A stretch of 64,000 bases of DNA from Curtobacterium sp. MCJR17_020 (GTDB lineage: Bacteria; Actinomycetota; Actinomycetes; Actinomycetales; Microbacteriaceae), in assembly GCF_003234365.2 (NCBI RefSeq), contig NZ_CP126260.1:3038001-3102000 (forward strand). The letters are read 5' to 3'. The notes beneath the pieces were generated by a model that worked only from the letters and a program-made list of their open reading frames with translations, did no database searches and was not told the DNA's origin. Positions 1 through 7,793 of this stretch are shown in pieces. A program made the translations under genes and the position numbers. Numbering within the stretch: position 1 is the stretch's first letter; each line of letters begins with the position of its first letter.

Positions 1-1416
1 CTGAACATCACCGGCATCCCGTTCCTCGGGCTCATGGGCACCGTCGGTGCGGTCGCTGTGCTCTTCGCGATCCTCATCGCCACTTCGTTCACGCCGGCAC
101 TGCTGTCCGTCATCGGCATGCGGATCCTGCGGAAGAAGGAGCGCACGACGATCGGCAACACCGGCTCGACCCGGGTGCCGAACAAGCCGATGAAGACCTG
201 GCGCGCGATCGTCACGCTCGTCGCCGGTGTCGCCGTGCTCGGTGTCATCGCACTCCCCGCGACGCAGATGCGCCTCGGCCTGCCGACCGGTGCGTCAGAG
301 TCCGTCGACTCGAGCCAGTACAAGGCGTACAAGGCCCTCGACGAGGAGTTCGGCGCCGGCCAGAACGGCCCGCTGCTCGTCGTCGCGACGTTGCCCGAGT
401 CGATCAGCAAGTCGGACGTCACCGCGACCGAGGTCACTATCGGTGAAGCCCTGGCGAAGAACGACGACGTCAAGGCCGTCCTGCCGATCGGCACCTCGTC
501 GGACCGCGACATCATCGCGTTCCAGGTGAAGCCCGGCGGCGGTCCCGACAGCATCTCCACCGAGAACCTGGTGAAGGACCTGCGCGAGCAGACCGTCACG
601 ACCGACGACGGCACGGTCACGCTCGGAGTCGCGGGCAACGCGTCCGCCAACATCGACGTGTCCGAGAAGCTGTCGAACGTCCTACCGCTCTACCTCGTGG
701 TGGTCGTCGGCCTGTCGCTCATCATCCTGATCATCGTGTTCCGGTCCTTCCTGGTCCCGATCACGGCGACGGCGGGCTTCATCCTGTCGGTGATGGCGTC
801 CTTCGGTGGCCTGACCGCGATCTACCAGTGGGGCTGGCTCGGCTCCGTGTTCGGCGTGCACGACCCGGCGCCGATCCTGAGCTTCCTGCCCATCATCGAG
901 ATCGGCATCCTGTTCGGTCTGGCGATGGACTACCAGCTGTTCCTGGTGTCCGGCATGCGTGAGGCCTACGCCCACGGCGCCTCGGCGAAGGTCGCGGTCC
1001 AGCGCGGGCTGCACGCCGGTCGCGCGGTGGTCACGGCAGCGGCGATCATCATGATCTCGGTGTTCGCCGGCTTCATCTTCTCGGACTCCTCCACCATCAA
1101 GCCGATCGGCTTCGGGCTGGCGTTCGGTGTGCTCATCGACGCGTTCGTCGTCCGCATGCTGCTGATCCCGGCGGCGATGCACCTGCTCGGCCAGAGCGCG
1201 TGGTGGTTCCCGAAGTGGCTCGACCGGATCGTGCCGGACGTCGACGTCGAGGGCGCGAAGCTCGAGCGGTCGCACCCGGTCGCCGGTCAGCCCGGCCAGC
1301 CCGGCCAGCCCGGCCAGCCCGGCCACGAGGACACCCACACGGGGTCGCACGCCCTCCCCGTGGCGCCGGACGCCAACGCGCACGAGTCGGGGCACCCGCC
1401 CGCGCACCGCGCGTAG
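1..1416 (+). CDS. MMPL-family membrane transporter, C-terminal part (5' end outside window)
   Basis: The reading frame is open from base 1, so the gene starts left of the window and only about 471 C-terminal residues are visible. They show two membrane segments, an extracytoplasmic domain (roughly residues 95-230), then a second cluster of five or six membrane helices containing FGLAMDYQLFLVSGMREA, the conserved segment of MMPL/RND transporters of actinobacteria. The family exports lipids or hydrophobic compounds using the proton gradient; the substrate cannot be read here. The cytoplasmic tail is rich in Pro and His and contains four GQP units encoded by a 9-bp tandem repeat. A strong hairpin follows the stop codon. 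The next gene encodes a MarR/OhrR-type regulator on the same strand, but the 290-bp gap argues against an operon. Confidence 0.93.
   Translation: MNITGIPFLGLMGTVGAVAVLFAILIATSFTPALLSVIGMRILRKKERTTIGNTGSTRVPNKPMKTWRAIVTLVAGVAVLGVIALPATQMRLGLPTGASESVDSSQYKAYKALDEEFGAGQNGPLLVVATLPESISKSDVTATEVTIGEALAKNDDVKAVLPIGTSSDRDIIAFQVKPGGGPDSISTENLVKDLREQTVTTDDGTVTLGVAGNASANIDVSEKLSNVLPLYLVVVVGLSLIILIIVFRSFLVPITATAGFILSVMASFGGLTAIYQWGWLGSVFGVHDPAPILSFLPIIEIGILFGLAMDYQLFLVSGMREAYAHGASAKVAVQRGLHAGRAVVTAAAIIMISVFAGFIFSDSSTIKPIGFGLAFGVLIDAFVVRMLLIPAAMHLLGQSAWWFPKWLDRIVPDVDVEGAKLERSHPVAGQPGQPGQPGQPGHEDTHTGSHALPVAPDANAHESGHPPAHRA
1288..1323 (+). repeat. 9-bp tandem repeat (CAGCCCGGC x4) inside the MMPL gene
   Basis: Four perfect copies of CAGCCCGGC encode a GQP-rich stretch in the cytoplasmic tail of the transporter. 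The unit length is a multiple of three, so changes in copy number would keep the frame. Confidence 0.9.
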
Positions 1417-1432
1417 TCGACGCACCCAGCCT

Positions 1433-1473
1433 GGAGGCCCGGGGCCGGTCCACGAGACCGGCACCGGGCCTCC
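1433..1473 (+). terminator. Hairpin terminator after the MMPL gene (GGAGGC/GCCTCC family)
   Basis: GGAGGCCCGG and GCCGGTC pair with GACCGGC and CCGGGCCTCC around a CACGA loop, with a single mismatch (1443/1463). It lies 16 bp after the MMPL stop. It belongs to the GGGAGGC hairpin family seen at several other places in the window. There is no U-tract, which is usual in high-GC actinobacteria. Confidence 0.75.
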
Positions 1474-1523
1474 CGTGCGTGCGCCCACCCCGCGCCCGGC
1501 GGCCGGACGCATGTGTCCGCACC

Positions 1524-1633
1524 TTCCGACGTTCCACCCGCTGATCGACGCGTGGAACGTCGGAACGTACACACGCATCTGATGCGTCTGCACCATGCGA
1601 CAGAACACGCGTCGATCGGCTGATGTTCTGTCG
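1524..1633. other. Three successive inverted repeats upstream of the OhrR-type regulator
   Basis: A perfect 14-bp inverted repeat (TTCCGACGTTCCAC 1524-1537 with 1552-1565) is followed by ACGCAT-ctg-ATGCGT (1573-1587) and a perfect 10-bp inverted repeat (CGACAGAACA 1598-1607 with 1624-1633). The loops of the first and third hairpins contain GATCGACGCG and its reverse complement, so they could pair with each other. The cluster lies in the 290-bp gap before the regulator gene, ending about 75 bp before its start codon. It may be an operator array or a structured RNA; nothing in the sequence decides. Confidence 0.6.
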
Positions 1634-1706
1634 ATAGCTGTGCACGCATGAACGCGGCCGTCGCGCCAGCCGAGAACACTTCGTGGGCGAACGGTATCGT
1701 GGGCGC

Positions 1707-2147
1707 ATGACCTCCGCACCCGACCCGCTCGCGCTCGACCGGCAGCTCTGCTTCGCCCTCGCGGCCACGAGCCGGAGCGTCATCGGGCTGTACCGCGACC
1801 TGCTCGAGCCGATGGGCCTGACGCATCCGCAGTACCTCGTGATGCTCGCACTCTGGGAGCAGGACCCCCGGTCGGTGCGCGAGATCGCCGGCGAACTGCG
1901 GCTCGACTCGGCCACCCTCAGCCCGCTGCTCAAGCGGCTCGAGGCCTCCGGCTACGTCCGCCGGACCCGCAGCGCCGCCGACGAACGGCAGCTCGAGGTC
2001 TCGCTCACCACGGCCGGTCGGGCACTGCGCGACCGCGCACGAGCGGTCCCCCTGGCGGTCGCGGACCGGCTCGGGTGGCCGTTGGAACGCCTCGAAGCGC
2101 TCAAGGACGACCTGACGGAACTGCTGGAGCGGGTCGACCAGGTGTGA
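1707..2147 (+). CDS. ohrR: MarR-family peroxide/thiol-sensing regulator, OhrR type
   Basis: A 146-residue winged-helix regulator. The N-terminus LDRQLCFALAA carries a cysteine at residue 15, the position of the peroxide-reactive cysteine of Bacillus OhrR. LEPMGLTHPQYLVMLALWEQ and SATLSPLLKRLEASGYVRRTRSAADERQ match the OhrR subgroup of MarR proteins. OhrR represses organic-hydroperoxide genes and is released when this cysteine is oxidised. The ATG at 1707 is used because it puts the cysteine at position 15; an upstream in-frame start exists at 1683. No ohr peroxidase gene lies nearby. The downstream zinc-ribbon gene and Old Yellow Enzyme gene are candidate targets, since a 14-bp palindrome overlaps their promoter. 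Calling it an electrophile or peroxide sensor is family knowledge plus context. Confidence 0.85.
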   Translation: MTSAPDPLALDRQLCFALAATSRSVIGLYRDLLEPMGLTHPQYLVMLALWEQDPRSVREIAGELRLDSATLSPLLKRLEASGYVRRTRSAADERQLEVSLTTAGRALRDRARAVPLAVADRLGWPLERLEALKDDLTELLERVDQV

Positions 2148-2164
2148 TCCGGGGCCGATGGTGC

Positions 2165-2185
2165 CATAATGGTTCGTGCACGAAC
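2165..2185 (+). promoter_or_regulatory. -10 box CATAAT with a 14-bp palindromic operator candidate
   Basis: CATAAT (2165-2170) lies 29 bp before the GTG of the zinc-ribbon gene. The perfect palindrome GTTCGTGCACGAAC (2172-2185) sits immediately downstream, over the expected transcription start, and is followed by the ribosome-binding sequence GAAAGGA. A palindrome at this position next to a MarR-type gene is a likely repressor site. Confidence 0.55.
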
Positions 2186-2198
2186 GAAAGGATGCACC

Positions 2199-2411
2199 GT
2201 GGGTCGCTTCGGCAAGTGGTACGAACGGTGGAACACGACGCTCATCAACAAGATGGGTCCGTCGCAGATCGGCGCCGGACATCCCGAGGGGGTCGACGAC
2301 CGGTCAGTGGACCGCGGCTGCCCGATCTGCGGCAAGCCCCTCTCCCGGCACCAGGTCATCCGCCCCGAGGGCCAGGTCCGTTCGTCGACCCTGGTCTGCC
2401 CGCGCGACTGA
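2199..2411 (+). CDS. Small protein with a CxxC zinc-ribbon-like motif
   Basis: A 70-residue protein starting at GTG 2199, preceded by GAAAGGA at a good distance. It begins VGRFGKWYERWNTTLINKMG and has a C-terminal half with CPICGKPL and a later VC, so three cysteines and a histidine (SRHQ) could bind zinc. Codon use matches its neighbours. I do not recognise a named family. It sits between the OhrR-type regulator and the Old Yellow Enzyme and may be transcribed with the latter from the promoter at 2165. Confidence 0.6.
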   Translation: MGRFGKWYERWNTTLINKMGPSQIGAGHPEGVDDRSVDRGCPICGKPLSRHQVIRPEGQVRSSTLVCPRD

Positions 2412-2452
2412 CGGCGGGAATTGCACCGAGCAACACGACGTTCCAGTCCCTC

Positions 2453-3544
2453 GTGAAGCTCTTCGAACCCACCTCCTTCGGCGCCCTGCGCCTGTCGAAC
2501 CGCGTCGTCATGGCCCCGCTCACGCGCACCCGCGCCGGTGAGCACGGCATCCCGAACGACCTGCTCGTCGAGCACTACCGTCAGCGTGCGGGCCTCGGCA
2601 TGATCATCACCGAGGGCACCTGGCCCGTGCAGGAAGGCCGCTCCTACCCCGGGCAGCCCGGCATCGAGACCGACGAGCAGATCGCCGGCTGGCGCCGCGT
2701 CGCCGACGCCGTGCACGCCGAGGGCGGCACCATCGTGATGCAGCTCATGCACGGTGGCCGCGTCTCCCACCCTGACATCTCGCAGACGCCGCGCATCGTC
2801 GCCCCGAGCGCGATCGCCGCTCCCGGACAGACCCACACCGCGACCGGCAAGGCCGACATGCCCGTCCCCCACGAACTGACCACCGCCGAGGTGCAAGACG
2901 CCGTGCAGGGCTTCACGCAGGCGGCCCGCAACGCCATCGCCGCCGGACTCGACGGCGTCGAGGTCCACGGCGCGAACGGCTACCTGGTGCACGAGTTCAT
3001 GTCCCCGGTCTCGAACACCCGCACCGACCAGTACGGCGGTTCGCCCGAGAACCGCGCCCGCTTCGCGATCGAGGTCACGACCGCCGTCGCCGAGGCCGTC
3101 GGCGCGGACCGCACCGGCATCCGCCTGTCGCCCGAGCACGGCATCCAGGGCGTCATCGAGGACGACGCGGCCGACGTCCGCGCGACCTACACGGCGATCG
3201 CCGAGGGCCTCGCCCCGCTCGGACTCGCGTTCATCGACGTCCTGCACGCCGAGCCGACCGGCGACCTCGTGCAGCACGTCCGTCGCACCGCGGGCGCACC
3301 GTTCATCGTCAACTCGGGCTTCAGTGCGATGACGACACGTGAAGAAGCGATCACCGTCGTCCACGACCAGGACATCGCCGACGCGATCGCGGTCGGCCGT
3401 CCCGCCATCGCGAACCCGGACCTCGCCCACCGCTGGGAGCAGGACGCGGAGCTCAACGAGCCCCGCCCCGAGCTCTTCTACGGTGCGACCGCCGAGGGCT
3501 ACACCGACTACCCGTCGCTGGCCGAGGTGCGCGCGACCGTCTGA
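2453..3544 (+). CDS. Old Yellow Enzyme family NADH:flavin oxidoreductase (ene-reductase)
   Basis: A 363-residue FMN enzyme of the NemA/xenobiotic-reductase type that reduces activated C=C bonds, nitro groups and similar electrophiles with NAD(P)H. The sequence starts VKLFEPTSFGALRLSNRVVMAPLTRTR, the canonical OYE N-terminus. It has the substrate-binding His/Asn pair in VEVHGANGYLVHEF and the FMN-site segments TYTAIAEGL and GRPAIANPDL. The start is taken as GTG 2453, immediately before KLFEPT; the ribosome-binding site is weak, 41 bp after the zinc-ribbon stop, which suggests co-transcription. OYEs are commonly induced by electrophile or peroxide stress, in line with the OhrR-type gene two genes upstream. 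Confidence 0.9.
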   Translation: MKLFEPTSFGALRLSNRVVMAPLTRTRAGEHGIPNDLLVEHYRQRAGLGMIITEGTWPVQEGRSYPGQPGIETDEQIAGWRRVADAVHAEGGTIVMQLMHGGRVSHPDISQTPRIVAPSAIAAPGQTHTATGKADMPVPHELTTAEVQDAVQGFTQAARNAIAAGLDGVEVHGANGYLVHEFMSPVSNTRTDQYGGSPENRARFAIEVTTAVAEAVGADRTGIRLSPEHGIQGVIEDDAADVRATYTAIAEGLAPLGLAFIDVLHAEPTGDLVQHVRRTAGAPFIVNSGFSAMTTREEAITVVHDQDIADAIAVGRPAIANPDLAHRWEQDAELNEPRPELFYGATAEGYTDYPSLAEVRATV

Positions 3545-3580
3545 CGCTGCGCGCGGATCGACACGCGACGCGCGCTGCGT

Positions 3581-3665
3581 CGAGGTTCCACGACACCCCG
3601 CGTGCGTTCCGTCGAGGTTCCGATCAGGACGGTGCGTGCCCGCGAGGTTCCGAGATCTCGGAACC
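3581..3665. repeat. CGAGGTTCC repeat cluster ending in a 20-bp perfect palindrome
   Basis: CGAGGTTCC occurs at 3581, 3613 and 3643. The third copy begins a perfect palindrome, GGTTCCGAGATCTCGGAACC (3646-3665). The cluster lies between the OYE stop and the next hairpin. It resembles other multi-copy inverted-word clusters in this window (32,079 and 62,206). Confidence 0.75.
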
Positions 3666-3692
3666 CCACGGGGTGGGGGCGAGCGAACGACG

Positions 3693-3732
3693 GACGGGAG
3701 GCCCGTGGCGAGACCGCCACGGGCCTCCCGTC
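3693..3732. terminator. Perfect 18-bp hairpin (GACGGGAGGC family)
   Basis: GACGGGAGGCCCGTGGCG (3693-3710) pairs perfectly with 3715-3732 around a 4-nt loop and is followed by TTCTCG. It is about 150 bp after the OYE stop and 50 bp before the acyltransferase start. It is the clearest member of the GGGAGGC hairpin family. Confidence 0.75.
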
Positions 3733-3782
3733 TTCTCGCGTGCCGTCCCAGGGCGTGACGCGCTTCTCGTAGGATCGTCGCA

Positions 3783-5909
3783 GTGAACACTGCAACGCCG
3801 GGCGAGCGGGGCCCCGCGCACCGCGCGCGCGACACGACGCGGTGGGACATCCAGGGCCTCCGCGCGTTCGCGGTGCTGGCCGTCGTCGTGTACCACCTGT
3901 GGCCGCACGCCCTGCGGGGCGGGTTCGTCGGGGTCGACGTCTTCTTCGTGATCTCCGGGTTCCTCATCACCGGACTCCTGCTGCGCGAACAGGTCGCCAC
4001 CGGCACGATCCACCTCGGCCGGTTCTGGTCACGCCGGGCCAAACGCCTGCTGCCGGCCGCGTTCCTCACCATCACCACCACCGGCGCAGCGGTCCTGATC
4101 GCCGTGCCGAGCGCACTCTGGGGGCAGTACGGCCGCGAGCTCATCGCCTCGACCGTCTACCTGCAGAACTGGGAGCTGGCGGCGAACTCGGTCGACTACC
4201 TGGCCTCGGCGGACGACCCCTCACCGTTCCAGCACTTCTGGTCGCTGTCGGTCGAGGAGCAGTTCTACATCGTCCTGCCGCTGCTGCTGATCGGGTTGGC
4301 CGTCGCCGTGCGCGGGCGCCTCTCGACGCTGACCACCGCACGGCTGCTGCTCGGCGCGGTCGTCGTGCTGTCCCTGGTGTGGAGCATCGTGCAGACCAGC
4401 ACGAACCCCGGCGTCGCGTACTTCTCCACCGGCACCCGCGCGTGGGAGTTCGCCCTCGGCGGCCTCGCCGCGACCGTGCACCTGCCCGAGGTCCGCACGG
4501 AAGTCGCCCGGCGGGTGCGCATGATCCTGACGAGCGTCGGCGCCGTGGCCCTCGTCCTGTCCTTGTTCGTCATCGGGGCGGAGACGCCGTTCCCCGGGAT
4601 CGCCGCGCTGCTCCCCGTCGCCGGCGCGACCCTCGTGGTGCTGTTCGGCGGACGCACCGTGTTCGAGTCGATCGGCGCGCTCGGCCCGGTCGCGTTCACC
4701 GGACGGATCTCGTACGCGCTGTACCTCTGGCACTGGCCGCTCGTCGTGATCCTGCCGATCATGCTCGGGCGCCCGCTCGACTGGGCGACCAGCACCTCGG
4801 TGCTCCTGGTGTCGGTCGGGCTCGCCGCCGTCACGACCATCTGGTTCGAGGAACCCGTCCGCTTCTCGACCTGGTTGCGCGATCTGCGGCCCCGCGGGGT
4901 CGTCGCCCTCGGCGTCATCTGCACCTTCACGGTCGTGACCCTCGGCGCCTCGACCCTGACCGCCGTCTACGTGCAGGAGGTCCACGCCGAAGGCGCCACC
5001 GAGCAGCTCACGAAACAGCTCGCGACCGAACGGGCACAGGACGACGAGTCCTGCATCGGAGCAGCCGCACGGATCAGTTCCGCCGACCCCTGCGTCGACC
5101 CGGCCCTCGCCGACACACGGATCCCGGCCCCCGCCGCGGCCGAGGACGACGACGCGAACCGCCCCGAGTGCTGGAACGGCACCTTCCGCACCTGCGTGCT
5201 CGGCAAGGCGACCGGCTGGTCGAAGCGCCTGATCGTCATCGGCGACTCGCACAGCAACGCCCTGCTCGGCGCCTACGAGAAGATCGCCGACGACAACGGG
5301 TGGCGCATCGACCTGGCCGGCATCGGCGGCTGCTACCTCACCACGGCGCAGCAGAACTCGGTGAACGCCGGTGCGCTGCGCGGCTGCAACGCGTGGAAGC
5401 ACGCGGCCATCGACTACGTCCGCGCCCACCGCGACGCCGACGCCCTGGTCGTCACCCACTCCGCCACGCAGATGCCCGTCAGCCTGCCAGCCGGAGCCTC
5501 GCGTGACATCGCGACCCGCAACGGCCTCGTCGACGCCTGGGAGCAGGCCGCCGGCGACGAGCTCCCCGTCATCGCGATCCGCGACAACCCGGTCCCCCGG
5601 CCCGACGTCATCGCCTGCGTGAGCAAGATGTCCGGGCCGACGAACCCGTCGTGCGACCGGCCCCGCTCCGAGGCGCTCGCCCAGACCGACTCGTCGATCG
5701 AGGCCGTGCGGGCGTTCAAGGCCGCCGGAGGACGAGCCGGGGTGATCGACCTGACCGACTACTACTGCACCGACACGACCTGCCCCGCGGTGATCGGCGG
5801 CGTGCTGGTCTACCGGGACACCACGCACATCACGGCGACGTGGGCGACGTCGTTGGAGCCGTACCTCGAGCGCGGGTTGCAGAAGCAGCTCACGGCGCTC
5901 GGGCGCTGA
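3783..5909 (+). CDS. OafA/YrhL-type acyltransferase with C-terminal SGNH domain
   Basis: A 708-residue protein starting at GTG. Residues about 15-380 form an acyltransferase-3 membrane domain (WDIQGLRAFAVLAVVVYHLW, then GGFVGVDVFFVISGFLITGL, FWSLSVEEQFYIVLP). The extracytoplasmic C-terminal part is an SGNH hydrolase-like domain: block I is IVIGDSHSNALLGAYE and the catalytic Asp/His block is DTTHITATWA. These two-domain proteins move acyl (often acetyl) groups across the membrane onto cell-surface polysaccharides or peptidoglycan. Cysteines in the linker (DESCIG, DPCVD, PECWNG, RTCVLG) may form disulfides outside the cell. The target glycan is unknown. It stands alone, flanked by a hairpin upstream. 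Confidence 0.92.
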   Translation: MNTATPGERGPAHRARDTTRWDIQGLRAFAVLAVVVYHLWPHALRGGFVGVDVFFVISGFLITGLLLREQVATGTIHLGRFWSRRAKRLLPAAFLTITTTGAAVLIAVPSALWGQYGRELIASTVYLQNWELAANSVDYLASADDPSPFQHFWSLSVEEQFYIVLPLLLIGLAVAVRGRLSTLTTARLLLGAVVVLSLVWSIVQTSTNPGVAYFSTGTRAWEFALGGLAATVHLPEVRTEVARRVRMILTSVGAVALVLSLFVIGAETPFPGIAALLPVAGATLVVLFGGRTVFESIGALGPVAFTGRISYALYLWHWPLVVILPIMLGRPLDWATSTSVLLVSVGLAAVTTIWFEEPVRFSTWLRDLRPRGVVALGVICTFTVVTLGASTLTAVYVQEVHAEGATEQLTKQLATERAQDDESCIGAAARISSADPCVDPALADTRIPAPAAAEDDDANRPECWNGTFRTCVLGKATGWSKRLIVIGDSHSNALLGAYEKIADDNGWRIDLAGIGGCYLTTAQQNSVNAGALRGCNAWKHAAIDYVRAHRDADALVVTHSATQMPVSLPAGASRDIATRNGLVDAWEQAAGDELPVIAIRDNPVPRPDVIACVSKMSGPTNPSCDRPRSEALAQTDSSIEAVRAFKAAGGRAGVIDLTDYYCTDTTCPAVIGGVLVYRDTTHITATWATSLEPYLERGLQKQLTALGR

Positions 5910-6036
5910 GCTGGGCGCGGCTCGGAACGCTGAACCCCGAACGCGGGCCACCGCTGCTGGCGCCGTCGCTCTACTCTTGGGCCGGACCTCGCACACCCGC
6001 AACTCGCCACGTGCGCCGACTGAACGGAAGACACCC

Positions 6037-6375
6037 GTGACCGACCTCGCCCCCGAGCGTTCCGCGCCGGCTGCTTCCGCCCCGGCCGCCTCCGCACCGG
6101 CCGCCTCCGCCCTGAGCACGGACGGGACGCCCGGACTCGCGCCGCTGAGCCTGCTCGCCGTCGTGGCGATCGCACTCGCCTTCGTCGCCCCGATCGGCGG
6201 CGTCGTCGTCGGGTTCATCGCGCGGCGCGAGGTCCGACGGACCGGCGAGCGCGGGGACGGACTGGCGTTCGCGGCCATCCTGATCGGCGCGACGCTGACG
6301 CTGTTCGGCGTGCTCGTCCCCGGAGCCCTCGCGCTGTCCGGCGTCATCGACTCGACGATCCACCTCTGGGACTGA
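6037..6375 (+). CDS. Small membrane protein of the DUF4190 type
   Basis: A 112-residue protein. The N-terminus is a low-complexity APAAS repeat region, followed by two membrane segments, LSLLAVVAIALAFVAPIGGV and FAAILIGATLTLFGVLVPGA, joined by VGFIARREVRRTGERGDGLA. That arrangement, with I-A-R-x-E-V/I-R-R-T-G-E-R-G between two helices, is typical of DUF4190-like actinobacterial membrane proteins of unknown function. The start is GTG 6037 behind GGAAG. Confidence 0.75.
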   Translation: MTDLAPERSAPAASAPAASAPAASALSTDGTPGLAPLSLLAVVAIALAFVAPIGGVVVGFIARREVRRTGERGDGLAFAAILIGATLTLFGVLVPGALALSGVIDSTIHLWD

Positions 6376-6429
6376 CTGGTCGCCCCGTCCTTCCACTGGC
6401 CGCGGGCCGCCGGCTGCTGGCCACCGCGC

Positions 6430-6804
6430 TCAGGAGTGGCCGCGCCCGATGACGGCGTGCCGCACCCCGCCCGCCGGCGCCGGAACGTCGCCGGCGAAGC
6501 GTGGGATGACGTGCAGGTGGGCGTGGAAGACGGTCTGGCCGGCGGCGGACCCGTCGTTGAACCCGACGTTGTAGCCGTCGGGGTGGTGCTGCTCGTCGAG
6601 CCGGGCCTTCAGCAGCGCCACCATCCGGGTCATCGCGGACAGCTCACCCTCGGTCGCATCGAACCAGCTGGTGATCCGCCGCTTCGGGATGACGAGCGTG
6701 TGGCCAGGTGACACCGGGTGTGCATCGAGGACCGCGAAGACGAGCTCGTCGTCCGCGACCCACTGCGCGCGAGGTATCCGTTCGAACACGGACGTCGTCG
6801 TCAT
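6430..6804 (-). CDS. HIT-family nucleotide hydrolase/transferase
   Basis: A 124-residue histidine-triad protein. The signature HAHLHVIPRF near the C-terminus supplies the HxHxH active site; VLDAHPVSPGHTLVIPKRRITSW is the usual N-terminal strand region. HIT proteins hydrolyse nucleotide phosphoramidates or dinucleoside polyphosphates through a His-AMP intermediate. The ATG at 6804 has GGGGA just upstream; an alternative ATG at 6813 adds three residues. It is divergent from a small membrane-protein gene. Confidence 0.88.
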   Translation of the reverse strand: MTTTSVFERIPRAQWVADDELVFAVLDAHPVSPGHTLVIPKRRITSWFDATEGELSAMTRMVALLKARLDEQHHPDGYNVGFNDGSAAGQTVFHAHLHVIPRFAGDVPAPAGGVRHAVIGRGHS

Positions 6805-6840
6805 GTTCCCCATCCAACCTCGCCGTGCTTCACTCGGACC

Positions 6841-7002
6841 ATGACCACGACGACCGTCCTCGCCTCCTGTGCCGTCGGGAACGTCGACTGCCACGACGAC
6901 ACCGCGTCGATCGACCTGCTTCCCCTGCTCGTCGTCGTCGCGCTCGTCGTCGTGGCGCTGGTCGTGCTGGGGATCGCGCTGCTCGGGCGTCAGCGTCGGT
7001 GA
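6841..7002 (+). CDS. Possible small single-pass membrane protein
   Basis: A 53-residue frame from ATG 6841 (MTTTTVLASCAVGNVDCHDD) with one strong membrane segment (LLPLLVVVALVVVALVVLGI) and a basic end (GRQRR). Third positions are almost all G/C, as in real genes here, but valine/leucine runs also arise by chance in GC-rich shadow frames, and no ribosome-binding site is visible. Treat it as plausible only. Confidence 0.4.
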   Translation: MTTTTVLASCAVGNVDCHDDTASIDLLPLLVVVALVVVALVVLGIALLGRQRR

Positions 7003-7013
7003 TCTGAAGCGGG

Positions 7014-7445
7014 TCAGACGCTGACGATCTCCACCTGCCGAGCGGGAAGAGCGCCGTGCGTGGCAGACGCCAAGCGTGCTGGGAGCACGATGCCCCCAAC
7101 GCAGTGCGCCAAGTGGTCGAGGAACGCTCCGACGGTGCTCGACGAGCTGGGTTGCTCGCTGGGTTCGCGCATGTCCTCTGCTGCACGCACGTCGAGCGCA
7201 CCGTCGACGTCCATGACGGCGATCCGACGGATGCCTCGCTCCGCCCGCACGAAGACGTTGGCGTACCCGCCGACGTTCTCGATCCGACGCAGGAGCACCG
7301 GCAGGCGTTCGTGCTCGAGTGCAACGACGACAGGACAGTGTCCGTCGACGTCGACCACCTCGAGTAGGAGATCCGCGAAGGCGCCGACCGCGAGCGCGCG
7401 ATCGACCTCGACGCGGAAGATGTCGAGTTCACCCATCTCAGTCAT
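7014..7445 (-). CDS. Hypothetical protein, 143 aa
   Basis: Starts at ATG 7445 behind GAGAGGC. No signal peptide or membrane segment is visible. The protein reads MTEMGELDIFRVEVDRALAV, then a beta-rich stretch (CPVVVALEHERLPVLLRRIENVGGYANVFVRAE) and an acidic/serine-rich linker. I recognise no family. Base composition is lower in GC than the neighbours, and it sits beside tRNA-Arg, so it could have been acquired, but no repeat of the tRNA end was found to prove it. Confidence 0.55.
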   Translation of the reverse strand: MTEMGELDIFRVEVDRALAVGAFADLLLEVVDVDGHCPVVVALEHERLPVLLRRIENVGGYANVFVRAERGIRRIAVMDVDGALDVRAAEDMREPSEQPSSSSTVGAFLDHLAHCVGGIVLPARLASATHGALPARQVEIVSV

Positions 7446-7543
7446 CACTGCCTCTCATGCCTGCAGGAAGCTAGACCCGGTCGCACCTGATCCCCGAGGA
7501 ATTCGCATGCAACATTCGAACTCGCGCACGAACCACCAACGAC

Positions 7544-7576
7544 GAAGGGCCCCGGCGGAATCCGCCGGGGCCCTTC
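7544..7576 (-). terminator. Perfect 15-bp hairpin terminator downstream of tRNA-Arg
   Basis: GAAGGGCCCCGGCGG (7544-7558) pairs perfectly with 7562-7576 over a 3-nt loop. It is 35 bp past the 3' end of the leftward tRNA-Arg gene. Confidence 0.8.
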
Positions 7577-7610
7577 ATCTGTTCGGTGTCATGCCGTTCA
7601 ACCGGCACTG

Positions 7611-7683
7611 TGCGCTCGAAGGGACTCGAACCCCCAACCTTCTGATCCGTAGTCAGATGCTCTATCCATTGAGCTACGAGCGC
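7611..7683 (-). tRNA. tRNA-Arg(ACG)
   Basis: 73 nt on the minus strand. Acceptor stem GCGCTCG pairs with CGAGCGC; the D arm includes TAGCTCAATGGATAGAGC; the anticodon stem-loop is CTGACTACGGATCAG with anticodon ACG; the T arm is GGGGGTTCGAGTCCC; the discriminator is A. No CCA is encoded. Confidence 0.96.
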
Positions 7684-7793
7684 GTGGCCTTGCGGCCGTG
7701 GAAGACTCTACAACAGCTCCGGCCCGGGCGCCAATCGAGGCCGCCCGACCGCTCCACCCGGCGTGTCGCGAGGCGACTGCCGAACCCCCGGCG

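Noticed and set aside
4221..6347. A 708-residue open frame opposite the acyltransferase
   Set aside because: Antisense shadow; the plus-strand gene has complete acyltransferase and SGNH motifs.
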